NCBI GenBank assembly: GCA_024281825.1
Contig: JAMWZY010000007.1
Span: 62,001 to 126,000 of the forward strand
Direction: 5' to 3'
DNA length: 64,000 nt
From: Nitrosomonas sp.
GTDB taxonomy: Bacteria; Pseudomonadota; Gammaproteobacteria; Burkholderiales; Nitrosomonadaceae
Part shown: positions 1 through 9,132 of the stretch, piece by piece
How the letters are laid out: the number at the start of each line of letters is the position of its first letter
How positions within the stretch are numbered: position 1 is the stretch's first letter
Notes under the pieces: generated by a model
Database searches by the model: none
What the model saw: the letters and a program-made list of their open reading frames with translations, nothing else
Told to the model about the DNA's origin: nothing
Made by a program: the position numbers and the translations under genes

Positions 1-153
1 ATTCACGCATTTGATTTTATGAAGGCTTGAGTATGTAAATGAAAAATAACGATAGTACTAAGCTAGAGCTTCTTCTAGCTCCAAAAAACAATTAAATCAA
101 AAATAACAATCTCTTACAAAAAAATCACTTTCTCATTTTATGAGTCTTTCAGA

Positions 154-579
154 TTATAGTTTAATAATTCGGGTTCCTGCAATCCGATCATGTAAAAATT
201 GCCGATCACGATCAAAAAAGATCCAAATGATTCCGATGCAAAAAAAAGGATAGACAAGCAGGGCTAAAAGATAGCGAGTTATAGCCTGCTTCTTAGTAAT
301 GCTTCCTCCGTTTGCATCAACCAAACGTAACTTCCATGTCTGCATAGCGAGTGTTTGTCCTCCATGTGTCCAAAACCAAATGAAATACAGTCCCATGATG
401 ATCAACAAATAAAATTGATAAAGCGGTTTAAAATACTCGCTATCCATTTTGGAGAATAAAGGTACAAAAATGAAACTGGCTATAAAAATAATAGCTAACA
501 ACAGTAGAAAATCATAAATCAGGCATAAAATGCGTTGCCATAGTTTGGGCGTTACATAGGGTGTAATTGTGTCTTCCAT
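154..579 (-). CDS. RDD family membrane protein
   Basis: A 141-residue integral membrane protein with three hydrophobic segments at about residues 17-40, 52-72 and 104-125. The family signature is visible: Arg and Asp in the first helix region (QRILCLIYDF), the GGQTLAMQTWKLRLV stretch after helix 2, and a C-terminal HDRIAGTRII motif. RDD proteins sit in the inner membrane; some have been linked to ion exchange, but the role here is unknown. The length is normal for a single-domain member. It lies alone on the minus strand, divergent from the tonB operon. The ATG start has only a weak ribosome site. Confidence 0.85.
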   Translation of the reverse strand: MEDTITPYVTPKLWQRILCLIYDFLLLLAIIFIASFIFVPLFSKMDSEYFKPLYQFYLLIIMGLYFIWFWTHGGQTLAMQTWKLRLVDANGGSITKKQAITRYLLALLVYPFFCIGIIWIFFDRDRQFLHDRIAGTRIIKL

Positions 580-760
580 AGCTTTATATATTCAAACCGC
601 TTTTTTAGTGATCATATGCATCGTTAAATTAAACAACTAGTTGCATAATTCAGCCAAGAAATAAGATAGCCAGATAAATGCATTTTGATAATCCAATATC
701 AGTGTGACCTTAAGGTTATACCTGACATAACGATACTAAAGTATGAACTGGCCATACTTA

Positions 761-779
761 CAAATTGATAATTATTATC
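761..779. promoter_or_regulatory. putative Fur box upstream of tonB-exbB-exbD
   Basis: The 13-base palindrome GATAATTATTATC at 767-779 differs from the core of the Fur consensus (GATAATCATTATC) only at the central base. Over the full 19-mer I count about 15 matches. It ends 111 bases before the preferred tonB start, a usual place for a Fur operator. Iron control of TonB systems is established in many proteobacteria; Fur binding here is inferred. The rest of the 580-890 gap shows nothing else I recognise. Confidence 0.5.
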
Positions 780-890
780 GTTTCGGTTAATATTTGTACA
801 TATCAAAGTACTCTGAATCCATTATATCGAAAATCAATCGACTGCCGCCATCAAACAGATCACAAGTCAACGCAGTTTTTGTTTTTAAGT

Positions 891-1619
891 ATGCAAACAC
901 TTTTATTGTCTCAGAATAAGTATCAAATTTCTCAGCGCAGTATCATATCCTTACCGGGCTTATTATTTGTTTTGGCTATTCATGCCGGATTATTTTATTT
1001 TTTTTGGAATCAGAAATTAATCCCTCCTCCAGAAAGAATGGTGACATTATTTGCGCAATTGATTACACCAGCAGCACCTATTCGTGAGCAAGCACCCAAT
1101 CCTGTCAACCTCAAACCTCAACCGACCAAAGTTGAACCAGTTAAAAAAACACCTCCTCCGGTAAAAGTTAAAGAGCAACAAATGACAACTAAGACCGCAA
1201 CCAAACCTGAACAAAAAAAGGTTGAATTGCCGCAGGAACACACGTCCGACTTTCTCAACAAAAATACTGCCGAGTCGCAGCCCACCGCAATAGCTTCTGC
1301 TCAACCCACACAAATGCCAGCAGCACCAATGACGCTATCGTCAGAGCTATCGGTCTCTTGTCCAAAACAAGCAGCACCAATTTATCCTGCGATTTCTAGG
1401 CGTATGAGTGAAGAAGGAAAATTAGTTTTGCGTGTAGAGCTAGATGAAAAAGGGAATGTTGATAATGCAAAAGTAATTAACAGTAGTGGATATGAACGCC
1501 TTGATAACGCTGCACTGACTGCAGTAAAGAACTGGCATTGCAACCCATCGCTACGCGATGGCCAACCGGTTCGAGCAGTTGCATTGCAACCTTTTAATTT
1601 TGTTTTGCAAGGAAACTAA
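891..1619 (+). CDS. tonB: TonB-family energy transducer
   Basis: About 242 residues from the ATG at 891. An in-frame upstream start at 765 would put the reading frame through the Fur-box palindrome, so the downstream ATG is preferred. Layout: short cytoplasmic tail, one membrane anchor (about residues 18-40), a Pro/Lys-rich spacer with repeated PxP and Lys-Pro motifs (about 55-110), then a TonB C-terminal domain (YPAISRRMSEEGKLVLRV followed by GNVDNAKVINSSGYERLD). TonB spans the periplasm and passes proton-motive energy from ExbB-ExbD to outer-membrane receptors. exbB and exbD follow immediately, giving a complete set. No TonB-dependent receptor lies nearby. Confidence 0.9.
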   Translation: MQTLLLSQNKYQISQRSIISLPGLLFVLAIHAGLFYFFWNQKLIPPPERMVTLFAQLITPAAPIREQAPNPVNLKPQPTKVEPVKKTPPPVKVKEQQMTTKTATKPEQKKVELPQEHTSDFLNKNTAESQPTAIASAQPTQMPAAPMTLSSELSVSCPKQAAPIYPAISRRMSEEGKLVLRVELDEKGNVDNAKVINSSGYERLDNAALTAVKNWHCNPSLRDGQPVRAVALQPFNFVLQGN

Positions 1620-1625
1620 TAGAAT

Positions 1626-2408
1626 ATGGAACATGGTCTTGGATTTGCAAATTTTCTTGCACAGATCGATGAAGTCGGCATGGTTGTTTTGGCATTACTT
1701 ATTTCACTTTCTGTGGCAAGCTGGTATTTAATTATTACAAAAAGCATCGCAAATTTTGTTGCAAAACGTCGTGCCGAAGCTTTTCTTGATCGCTTCTGGA
1801 GTCTCGACTCACTTCAAGCGGCGCAAATGGATTTCAAAGATCACGAACCTGATAACGCATTCGCTGAGCTGGCTAAACTGGGTATTAGTGCTGCAAACGA
1901 TTCAAAAAACTACCATTCTCACAAGCTTGCAGCAGCGGGTGGTCTCAGCGAACTAGTGACCCGCACACTGCGTAATGGTATTGATCAAGAAGCCACGCGA
2001 ATTGAAAATGGATTGACCTTGATCGCTTCAGCCGGTTCAGCCGCGCCATACATTGGTTTATTTGGAACGGTCTGGGGCATTTATCATGCTTTAATTCAGA
2101 TTGGTCTTTCTGGCCAAGGCACGCTGGACAAAGTAGCTGGCCCGGTTGGAGAAGCCTTAATCATGACCGCATTAGGTTTGGCTGTAGCTATTCCAGCAGT
2201 ACTTGCGTATAACGCTTTTGTGCGTCGAAACCGAATATGGCTGGCACGCCTGGAAGCATTTGCACATGACCTTTTTACCTTGGTTACTGTAAGTGAGCCC
2301 ATATCAGCAACGAATCAAACCGCACATTCCGCAGAACATGCCGATTCATCATTAACGTCCTATGATGGTGCAAATACCCAGGCAATTTCTACAAATGAGA
2401 GGTCATAG
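1626..2408 (+). CDS. exbB: ExbB proton channel subunit
   Basis: A 260-residue MotA/TolQ/ExbB family protein. It has an N-terminal membrane helix (about residues 17-40), a cytoplasmic region, and two C-terminal helices carrying the family signature (AGSAAPYIGLFGTVWGIYHA, then VGEALIMTALGLAVAIPAV). ExbB forms the proton channel of the TonB complex with ExbD in the inner membrane. It starts six bases after the tonB stop and is followed two bases later by exbD, so the three genes are surely one operon. The last ~35 residues after the final helix are polar and Ser/Thr-rich, a short tail of no known role. Confidence 0.95.
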   Translation: MEHGLGFANFLAQIDEVGMVVLALLISLSVASWYLIITKSIANFVAKRRAEAFLDRFWSLDSLQAAQMDFKDHEPDNAFAELAKLGISAANDSKNYHSHKLAAAGGLSELVTRTLRNGIDQEATRIENGLTLIASAGSAAPYIGLFGTVWGIYHALIQIGLSGQGTLDKVAGPVGEALIMTALGLAVAIPAVLAYNAFVRRNRIWLARLEAFAHDLFTLVTVSEPISATNQTAHSAEHADSSLTSYDGANTQAISTNERS

Positions 2409-2410
2409 CG

Positions 2411-2830
2411 ATGGCTTTTGGCGGCAATATACAGAATAATAGCGGTCAAGCACCTATGTCTGAAATCAATGTTGTTCCCTTGGTTGACGTCATGCTGGTG
2501 CTATTGATTATTTTTATTATTACTGCGCCATTATTGACGCATTCTGTCAAAATCGATTTACCGAAAGCTGACAACGTGCCCAATGTTACGCGAAGTGAAA
2601 ATATCGAATTAGCCATTCAGATGGATGGTAGTCTGTTCTGGAATGGCCAGCCAGTAGAATTTAAGGAATTAACGTCGCGCTTTACTTCGGTAATAGCTCA
2701 AGCACCACAAACCGAATTACACATTCGCGCAGATAAAATGTGCCCCTATCAACATGTTGCTCGTGTAATGAGCACTGCGGCTAAAGCAGGAATGGCGAGA
2801 ATCGGGTTTATTATGGACCCTTCTGAATAA
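2411..2830 (+). CDS. exbD: ExbD/TolR family biopolymer transporter
   Basis: A 139-residue ExbD/TolR protein. The single membrane helix (about residues 22-44, VVPLVDVMLVLLIIFIITAP) contains the conserved Asp needed for proton coupling. A periplasmic domain ending in HIRADKMCPYQHVARVMSTA follows. The start is supported by GAGAGGT before the ATG. It is the last gene of the tonB-exbB-exbD operon, and a 9-bp-stem hairpin follows the stop. Confidence 0.95.
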   Translation: MAFGGNIQNNSGQAPMSEINVVPLVDVMLVLLIIFIITAPLLTHSVKIDLPKADNVPNVTRSENIELAIQMDGSLFWNGQPVEFKELTSRFTSVIAQAPQTELHIRADKMCPYQHVARVMSTAAKAGMARIGFIMDPSE

Positions 2831-2843
2831 TAAACCCTGAGAA

Positions 2844-2864
2844 ACTCTAAACCCAGTTTAGAGT
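2844..2864 (+). terminator. hairpin after exbD
   Basis: ACTCTAAAC, three-base loop, GTTTAGAGT: a perfect 9-bp stem 14 bases after the exbD stop. No run of T follows, so it may mark the 3' end of the operon mRNA rather than be a strong intrinsic terminator. Confidence 0.5.
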
Positions 2865-3279
2865 CTGGTTAATGGCTGTTTTGTGTAGTTCTAACCCAAA
2901 AAACTGGTTCGCACCATCAGCCACAGGTAAAACATACTTGATCAATTCTTAATCTCTTTCAGGCTTAATCTTTCTCTATTTTTGATTCAGAGAAGAGCTA
3001 GCTGAAGATATTAGCATGCTGTAGTTCTTAATCCTCCGCTGTTTGCGGCAAGGACTTCTTATTATCATTAATACGCATTAAAAACAATTTTTATTCAATT
3101 AAGAAAACTATAGTTATACGGGGTAAAATCCTAAGGTAAAAAAGACCTGTAAGTTTTCATATGTCGTATGGTGCATCAAAGAGGTCATCTATATGAAACA
3201 TCTGCCTTTTTTATGTACCGTTATTCGTGTCGTAATTGTTATGAATCGTACTGCTTACTTTTAATTCGGAGACTACGCA
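2865..3279. other. intergenic region before the Ig-repeat gene
   Basis: About 415 AT-rich bases with no convincing long ORF. Seen: an imperfect palindrome CCGCTGTTTGCGG near 3033, a possible 23-codon ORF at 3193-3264, and a good ribosome site (CGGAG) just before the ATG at 3280. The length leaves room for a regulated promoter, but I cannot name one. Confidence 0.4.
3193..3264 (+). CDS. possible short leader peptide
   Basis: ATG at 3193, preceded by GAGG, opens a 23-residue frame (MKHLPFLCTVIRVVIVMNRT and three more residues) that stops 15 bases before the Ig-repeat gene. It is basic, then hydrophobic. It might be translated upstream of, or coupled to, the large gene, or be chance. I do not recognise it. 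Confidence 0.2.
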   Translation: MKHLPFLCTVIRVVIVMNRTAYF

Positions 3280-5763
3280 ATGACTTCTAGTGCTTTGGTA
3301 GGAAACAAAGATCCACAAACTAAGTATGCTGATAAGACACCACCAATTCTCACCTTTAGCATACCGGGTAACGACAGTTCGTTAAAAGTCGATACTCCCA
3401 TTACTTTGAATTTCAACGAACCAATCAAGGCGGGTCACGGCAGAATCATTATTAGCAGCGAGCACGATACACGTAAAATTCCGATCACCGATGCGAGTCA
3501 AATTACAATCATCAATGATACTATCGGTCAAGCAAGTTCTATTCACATTACACCCACCATCAGTTTAAAACCCAATACCCATTACAGTATCGAAATAGAA
3601 GCAGGGGCAATCAAAGATCAAGCGGGCAATACGTTTGTTGATCTATCCAATGGCAATAGTATCAACTTTACATCCACCGTTTCTAACCCAATACTCAATT
3701 TCACGAATCTGCACAGTGGATTGGAAGCTAATGCCGATCTTGCATTCGCTTTTGATGAAAAAATTAATTCTGGCGTAGGTAACATAATCATTAGCAATGG
3801 CAACGATACACGCACTATTGCAATGCTTGATACCAGTCAAGTATCGGTCGGAAAATTTGGCTTCACCGTCAACCCCACTGAAGATTTGATACCGAATACC
3901 CAGTACACCGTACAACTTGATCCGGGCATTGTGACCGACCAACAAGGTAACCCTTATCTCGGAGAGAGTACTAACGCACAATTTAGTTTTTATGCGAGCC
4001 TACCGCGCGCACCCATATTTTTAGGAAGCAACATACAAAATGAATTCAGTCCAATCCAAACCGATAACGTGATTGAGTTGTTTTTTAACGAACCAGTCAT
4101 GGCCGGCAATGGCAATATCATCATCAGCAATGGAACAGATACGCAAACCATTTCCACTCGTGATCTTAATCAAGTCAATTTTTGGGGTGGGCCTGGATTA
4201 GTGATCATTGACCCTATTTTTGATTTCAAGGAAGGTACTGAATACAGTATTCGTATCGATCCGGGTGCAATTACTGATAACAAAGGGGATGCATTTGCAG
4301 GCTTTAATGAGGCCGCTGCACTCCACTTTACGCCCATTTCAACCGCTCCCATTTTGATTGATAGCAATCCATCGGATGAATCGACAACATTTAAAAACGA
4401 TCAGGACATTCACTTATTCTTTAATGAACAAGTTATGCCTGGAAAAGGCAATATCATTATTAGTAATGGCACAGATACTCGAACGATACCCGTTGATGAT
4501 GCCAATCGTGTGCGCTTTGATGAATTCGGAGTCGTCACGATTGATCCATTTCGAAATTTAATGAAGGATAAGAACTACAGTATCTGGATCGACAAGGGTG
4601 CGATTACAGATTTAAATGGAAATCCCTATGCGGGCATCCAAGACAAAACCACCTTAAACTTTAGAACAATTTCCTCGAACCCTCAATTGATGAACAGCAT
4701 ACCACCAGACGACACAAGTGGTTTTTCGGTGGATCGCGACATCGAGCTATGGTTTGATGAAATCGTCGAAGCAGGAAAGGGCAATATTATTCTTAGTAAT
4801 GGCATTGATACGCGTATCATCCCGATTAATGACAGCACTCAAGTCACGATCGGCGGCCGTAGCAAAATAACCATCAATCCAACGGAAGATCTCGTACCTA
4901 ATACCACCTATCATGTTCAAATGTCCAAAGGCGTCATTGTCGATAGCGATGGTTATGCTTATTTGGGAATCCAGGATAAAACCACACTGAATTTCACCAC
5001 CGTCCCCTCCGATCCGGTTTTAATCGATAGCAATCCGATGGATGAAAGCGCATTTGAGGCTGACAATAGCATTCACTTAAACTTTAATAAAACTATTTTT
5101 GCAGGCAGTGGGAACATTGTGATCAGTAATGGCTCCGATATTCGCACGATTAATGTGACAGACACAGATCAAGTTGCATTCAATGGAAATGCCATCATCA
5201 TTAATCCGACTGAAAATTTACAAGCCCAAACCAATTACAGCTTATACATTGATCACGGTGCTATTCGAGATTTTAGCGGATACGCGTATGCCGGTATTGA
5301 CGACGACACAACGCTAAATTTCTCTGTTGTTGAAGATCTCACTGCACCCATGTTGATACAGAGTTGGCCCCAAGATGATTCAACATTATTTCCCTTTGAA
5401 GATATTTTACTAGGATTCGATGATGAAATTACTGCAGGCAGCGGAAATATCACCATCAGCAATGGTACCGATACCCGCATTATTGATGTTACTGATGACA
5501 GTCAAGTGTCTTTCATGCCGGATGGGGTGACTTTGGCCATCAACACCAAGGAAGAATTCATCATCGGCAGTACTTACCACGTAATGATCGACAAAGGAGC
5601 AATTTTAGATACTGCAGGACATGCTTTCACCGGCATTCAAGGTCACTCAGCGCTAAATTTTGTCATTGCCAATCCCTTTTATAATAATAACCTTATAGCA
5701 AACACAAAACTGATCGGAATAGCAGATATAGCCGATGCTTCATTACACTCTTCAGCACCATGA
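3280..5763 (+). CDS. large Ig-like (SbsA/Big_5-type) repeat protein
   Basis: An 827-residue protein built almost wholly of seven tandem Ig-like modules of about 110 residues. Each has a SNPxDxS-type opening, an 'IxLxFNExVxAGxGNIIISNG' strand pair, a DTRTI step, and ends in 'YSIxIDxGAIxDxxGxxYAGI...TxLNF'. This pattern fits the SbsA Ig-like/Big_5 family seen in S-layer and secreted surface proteins. There is no N-terminal Sec signal: the protein begins with a polar Ser/Thr/Lys stretch, so if exported it would more likely use a C-terminal signal (type I secretion) or another route; no RTX repeats are seen. The last ~35 residues lie outside the repeats and could be such a signal. A TPR-acetyltransferase gene follows on the same strand. 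The surface role is inferred. Confidence 0.8.
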   Translation: MTSSALVGNKDPQTKYADKTPPILTFSIPGNDSSLKVDTPITLNFNEPIKAGHGRIIISSEHDTRKIPITDASQITIINDTIGQASSIHITPTISLKPNTHYSIEIEAGAIKDQAGNTFVDLSNGNSINFTSTVSNPILNFTNLHSGLEANADLAFAFDEKINSGVGNIIISNGNDTRTIAMLDTSQVSVGKFGFTVNPTEDLIPNTQYTVQLDPGIVTDQQGNPYLGESTNAQFSFYASLPRAPIFLGSNIQNEFSPIQTDNVIELFFNEPVMAGNGNIIISNGTDTQTISTRDLNQVNFWGGPGLVIIDPIFDFKEGTEYSIRIDPGAITDNKGDAFAGFNEAAALHFTPISTAPILIDSNPSDESTTFKNDQDIHLFFNEQVMPGKGNIIISNGTDTRTIPVDDANRVRFDEFGVVTIDPFRNLMKDKNYSIWIDKGAITDLNGNPYAGIQDKTTLNFRTISSNPQLMNSIPPDDTSGFSVDRDIELWFDEIVEAGKGNIILSNGIDTRIIPINDSTQVTIGGRSKITINPTEDLVPNTTYHVQMSKGVIVDSDGYAYLGIQDKTTLNFTTVPSDPVLIDSNPMDESAFEADNSIHLNFNKTIFAGSGNIVISNGSDIRTINVTDTDQVAFNGNAIIINPTENLQAQTNYSLYIDHGAIRDFSGYAYAGIDDDTTLNFSVVEDLTAPMLIQSWPQDDSTLFPFEDILLGFDDEITAGSGNITISNGTDTRIIDVTDDSQVSFMPDGVTLAINTKEEFIIGSTYHVMIDKGAILDTAGHAFTGIQGHSALNFVIANPFYNNNLIANTKLIGIADIADASLHSSAP
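3340..5670 (+). repeat. seven in-frame Ig-module repeats
   Basis: The strand-turn motif GNIIISNGTDTRTI recurs with variation near 3436, 3779, 4111, 4447, 4780, 5110 and 5446, a period of about 333 bases (111 codons). The copies differ clearly at DNA level, so this is an old expansion rather than a recent tandem duplication. The first module (GRIIISSEHDTRKI) is the most divergent. Confidence 0.85.
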
Positions 5764-5812
5764 CAGGGTAGCTATACGCTTGCTAATCTTTTATCTGTAA
5801 ATCATCTGATCA

Positions 5813-5852
5813 TAAGACGGTAATAAGATAAAGCAATCTTATTACCGTCTTA
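5813..5852 (+). terminator. strong hairpin after the Ig-repeat gene
   Basis: TAAGACGGTAATAAGAT and ATCTTATTACCGTCTTA form a perfect 17-bp stem around a six-base loop (AAAGCA), about 50 bases after the stop codon. It is the longest perfect hairpin I found in the window. No T-tract follows; it may act as a terminator or mRNA stabiliser between the Ig-repeat gene and the TPR gene. Confidence 0.6.
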
Positions 5853-6018
5853 GCAAAATGAAACGGCGACAATTTCCCCACTTCCTATTTGTTATTGGAT
5901 TTTTGTATAAAATTCATCTGAGAAATATCGCTGAGGAAGACCATACAAACCATGATGAGCCTGTTTTTGACACCGCAACAGCTTTCCTAACGACCCGATA
6001 TCCGTAGGCAATAGACAG

Positions 6019-7308
6019 ATGTTCAGTTCAACGAGTAATCATCATCAACTCACCAAACTGCTACAAAATGCATTTCACTTGTATCAAGTCGGACAATTAC
6101 AAGAAGCCGAGAATTGTTGCCTTAATCTTTGCAAAATCACCCCAGATCAACCCGATATACTCCATTTATTAGCTATCATCCATGCACAAACCAAACGTTT
6201 CCAAACTGCCAATGATTATTTCAAGAAGGCCATTGCTACAGCGCCTTCTCGCATCGATTTTCTGGGAAATTATGCCAATGCCCTATGGGAACAAGGCTTA
6301 ATTGACAAGGCGATCCACTATTGTGAACAGTCGCTCGATCGTGATTTTAATCAAGCAGAAGTCCATAATATTTTAGGAAATGCATATTTTGCACAGAGCC
6401 GCTTAGAAGTAGCAGTAAAAAGCTTTCGACATGCTATACAAATTCGCCCCCACTACCCACATGCGCTCAATAATCTGGGAAACGCCTTACAACGCATGAA
6501 TCGTTTCGAAGAGGCGATCACTTGTTATCAACAAGCAATTCAACTGCAAAATAGATACCCGGAAGCCTACAACAATCTTGGTCAAGTGCTTAAGAAAATA
6601 GGGAAAATTTCACAATCCAGAGAAAGCTTTCAAAAAGCACTGGCATTACGTCCAGATTTTGCACAAGCACAATGTAATCATGCTGAAGTCGATACTACTT
6701 GGATTGAACCAATTGACGGAAAACATCTCTACCTACGGCGTTACCAACCGGAAGATGCAGCTTACTTGCACCAATGTTATCAGAATGATGCTTTCATGAT
6801 GCAGTACAACCAGTATACCCCTCGACACCAACACCTCGATGCGCTAGCCGATCAGCTACAACTAAACCGTACTTTACACCCATGCCAATCTAAAGCAGTA
6901 GATTGGATCATCCTCAAAAAGCAACCTCACGAAAGAGTCGGTATTGCGAATTTGGTCGAAATTCAATTTTCACACCGCCGTGCAGAATTCCTAGTTGGTT
7001 TGCCTAACCCGCAAAACCATACACACGGAATCGGTTTGGAAGCAACTTTACTGGTTTTTGATTTTGCATTTAACCGAATTGCTTTGAATAAACTGACCGC
7101 CCATATTTATGAAAGCAATGCTTTCTCACGACAAAATGCTTTGGCAATCGGATTTGTGCACGAAAGTAATCTGCGAGAACATATTTTAGATCCCGATACA
7201 GGCTATTTTGCCAATGTTCACAGTTATGGAATGACATTGCATGATTTCCACAGCAATCTAAGGATTTCCAAATTATCCCAGCGAATTTTAGGGCGAAAAA
7301 TTAATTAA
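6019..7308 (+). CDS. TPR protein fused to a GNAT acetyltransferase
   Basis: A 429-residue two-part protein. Residues about 10-220 are tandem tetratricopeptide repeats with typical spacing (for example HALNNLGNALQRMNRFEEAI and EAYNNLGQVLKKIGKISQSR). Residues about 235-400 match a RimJ/RimL-like N-acetyltransferase (GKHLYLRRYQPEDAAYL at its start, a GIGLEATLLVFDFAF-type acetyl-CoA region, then NKLTAHIYESNAFSRQNALAIGF). TPRs bind protein partners, so the enzyme may be docked to one substrate. It follows the Ig-repeat gene on the same strand, about 170 bases beyond the hairpin, which makes that protein a candidate partner. That link is inference; no signal peptide is seen and the ribosome site is weak. 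Confidence 0.8.
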   Translation: MFSSTSNHHQLTKLLQNAFHLYQVGQLQEAENCCLNLCKITPDQPDILHLLAIIHAQTKRFQTANDYFKKAIATAPSRIDFLGNYANALWEQGLIDKAIHYCEQSLDRDFNQAEVHNILGNAYFAQSRLEVAVKSFRHAIQIRPHYPHALNNLGNALQRMNRFEEAITCYQQAIQLQNRYPEAYNNLGQVLKKIGKISQSRESFQKALALRPDFAQAQCNHAEVDTTWIEPIDGKHLYLRRYQPEDAAYLHQCYQNDAFMMQYNQYTPRHQHLDALADQLQLNRTLHPCQSKAVDWIILKKQPHERVGIANLVEIQFSHRRAEFLVGLPNPQNHTHGIGLEATLLVFDFAFNRIALNKLTAHIYESNAFSRQNALAIGFVHESNLREHILDPDTGYFANVHSYGMTLHDFHSNLRISKLSQRILGRKIN

Positions 7309-7356
7309 TCCACCCTCCTCAATTCACCCTCCTCTATGCCATTCTGAAGCGGTTCG

Positions 7357-9132
7357 CTATTTCTCGAGTGGCCAACCGATTAATAACACAGCAATCGTAA
7401 CAATCGCCGTTAAAATGTTCATCGGTATACCAACTTTCAGAAAGTCAACAAAACGGTAACGTCCAGGACCATACACCATCATATTGGTTTGATAGCCAAG
7501 CGGCGTAGCAAAACTTGCAGAAGCGGCCATCATGATCGCCAAGACAAAAGGCACGTTGTTTAAATCCGCCTTTTCCGTAATCTCCAATACGATCGGTAGC
7601 ATCAACAACGCTGCCGCATTATTGGTAATGACTTCGGTCAATATAGAAATAGCGATATAAGTTAGAATCAACAACAGCCAAGGTCTGCCACCACTTAAAT
7701 CGACAATGTTTTCCGCCAAATACTTAGCCACACCGGTTTTTTCCAAAGCCATTCCCAAAGCAAAAGAACAAGCAATGGTAATGATGACTTTCAAATCTAA
7801 ACTTCTCTCTGCTTGATTCGCAGAACAACATCCGGTCAAAATCATCAACCCAGAACCAATCAATGAAGCATTTAACATACTAATGACTTCGAAGCTCGCC
7901 AATGTAATGATACCAATCAAAATAAACCAAGCGATATAAGCTCTTTCATGCCGCGGCGATTCCGTTCGCAGATCACTGATCACCAGAAAATCTTTGTTAT
8001 ATTTTTGGCGGCTGATAAAAGCCGGTCGTGCCTCGAGTAACAGCGTATCACCAGCCTCTAGAATAATGCTACCCAAATTCCCTTTAATGCGTTCGCCATT
8101 TCGGGCAACCGCCAATACCGCTGCACCATATCGTGCACGAAATTGCGCTTCACGAATCGCAAAACCGAGCGCGGAACAATGTGGTGAAACAACCACTTCC
8201 ACAAGCCGTCTTTCGGCGTGCCGCAAATTAAAGGTTTCGGCTTGCTCTTCCTCAGTAGAAGGAACAATTCCATTGATTCGCAATAAATCAGAAATAGCCT
8301 CTGTATCGCCGGCAAACACTAATCGATCTCCACTCTGCAGTACTTCTTCCGGCGAGACAACCGTGATTGGCGTACCATTGCGCTCGATCTCCACCAAATA
8401 AATGCGCTGTAAATGTCGCAATCCAGCTTGCTCAATGGTTTTTCCAACTAAAGGGCCGTTCGGTGCAACAGATACCTCCAGCGTAAATTCACGCAAATTA
8501 GCAAAAGCTTGATCTTGACTATGATCTGGCAATAACTTGGGGAAAGCTAGCCACATGAATACAAAGCCTGCAATGGCTACAGGTAAGCCCACCGCGGTAA
8601 TCGAAAACAAGGAGAAACCGGCCTCACCAGTAAGCGTTTGATACTGCCCATTGACAATCAAGTTGGTACTGGTACCGATCAAAGTAACCGTGCCACCGAG
8701 TATTGCAATATAACTAAGCGGAATCATTAGCTTAGAAGGCGATATGCCAATTTTCCGGCTCCAGCTATAAATGGCTGGAATCATCGTCGCGACAACCGGC
8801 GTGTTATTCAGGAAACTGCTGAGAAAAGCAACCGGCCAAAACATACGATTCAGCGCGGCACGAGGAGTTTTAGGTCGACCTAGCAACGAATTCACCAGTA
8901 AATCAATCGCTCCCGATGCGTGCATGCCTGCAGCCACGACAAACATACCGACAACGGTAATGAGTCCTGAATTGCTAAAACCGCTTAACGCATCATTGGC
9001 TTTCAGAATCCCCATCGTGCTTAAAATCGTCAATGCACCGGCCATAATCAGATGAGGGCCTACCCGAGTAAATATCAGTGAAGCCAATACCGAGATGCAC
9101 AAACCCAATACAAACCAGCCTTGCCATTCCAT
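7357..9132 (-). CDS. SLC13-type permease with two TrkA-C domains
   Basis: A 591-residue membrane protein of the divalent anion:Na+ symporter group. An N-terminal set of helices (residues 1-195) and a C-terminal set (about 400-590) flank a cytoplasmic insert with two TrkA-C (RCK_C) modules (about 205-290 and 300-375), each ending in a 'SGDRLVFAG' or 'AGDTLLLEA' strand. The helix-loop motifs FLNNTPVVA and ITNNAAALLMLP are the SLC13/CitM substrate-site signatures. Such proteins import sulfate, phosphate or dicarboxylates; the substrate here cannot be read. The start is supported by AGGAG eight bases upstream of the ATG. No operon partner is evident. Confidence 0.88.
   Translation of the reverse strand: MEWQGWFVLGLCISVLASLIFTRVGPHLIMAGALTILSTMGILKANDALSGFSNSGLITVVGMFVVAAGMHASGAIDLLVNSLLGRPKTPRAALNRMFWPVAFLSSFLNNTPVVATMIPAIYSWSRKIGISPSKLMIPLSYIAILGGTVTLIGTSTNLIVNGQYQTLTGEAGFSLFSITAVGLPVAIAGFVFMWLAFPKLLPDHSQDQAFANLREFTLEVSVAPNGPLVGKTIEQAGLRHLQRIYLVEIERNGTPITVVSPEEVLQSGDRLVFAGDTEAISDLLRINGIVPSTEEEQAETFNLRHAERRLVEVVVSPHCSALGFAIREAQFRARYGAAVLAVARNGERIKGNLGSIILEAGDTLLLEARPAFISRQKYNKDFLVISDLRTESPRHERAYIAWFILIGIITLASFEVISMLNASLIGSGLMILTGCCSANQAERSLDLKVIITIACSFALGMALEKTGVAKYLAENIVDLSGGRPWLLLILTYIAISILTEVITNNAAALLMLPIVLEITEKADLNNVPFVLAIMMAASASFATPLGYQTNMMVYGPGRYRFVDFLKVGIPMNILTAIVTIAVLLIGWPLEK

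Noticed and set aside
3057-3076. ATTAATGATAATAAG as a possible Fur box before the Ig-repeat gene
   Set aside because: Only about 12 of 19 positions match and one half of the palindrome is missing.
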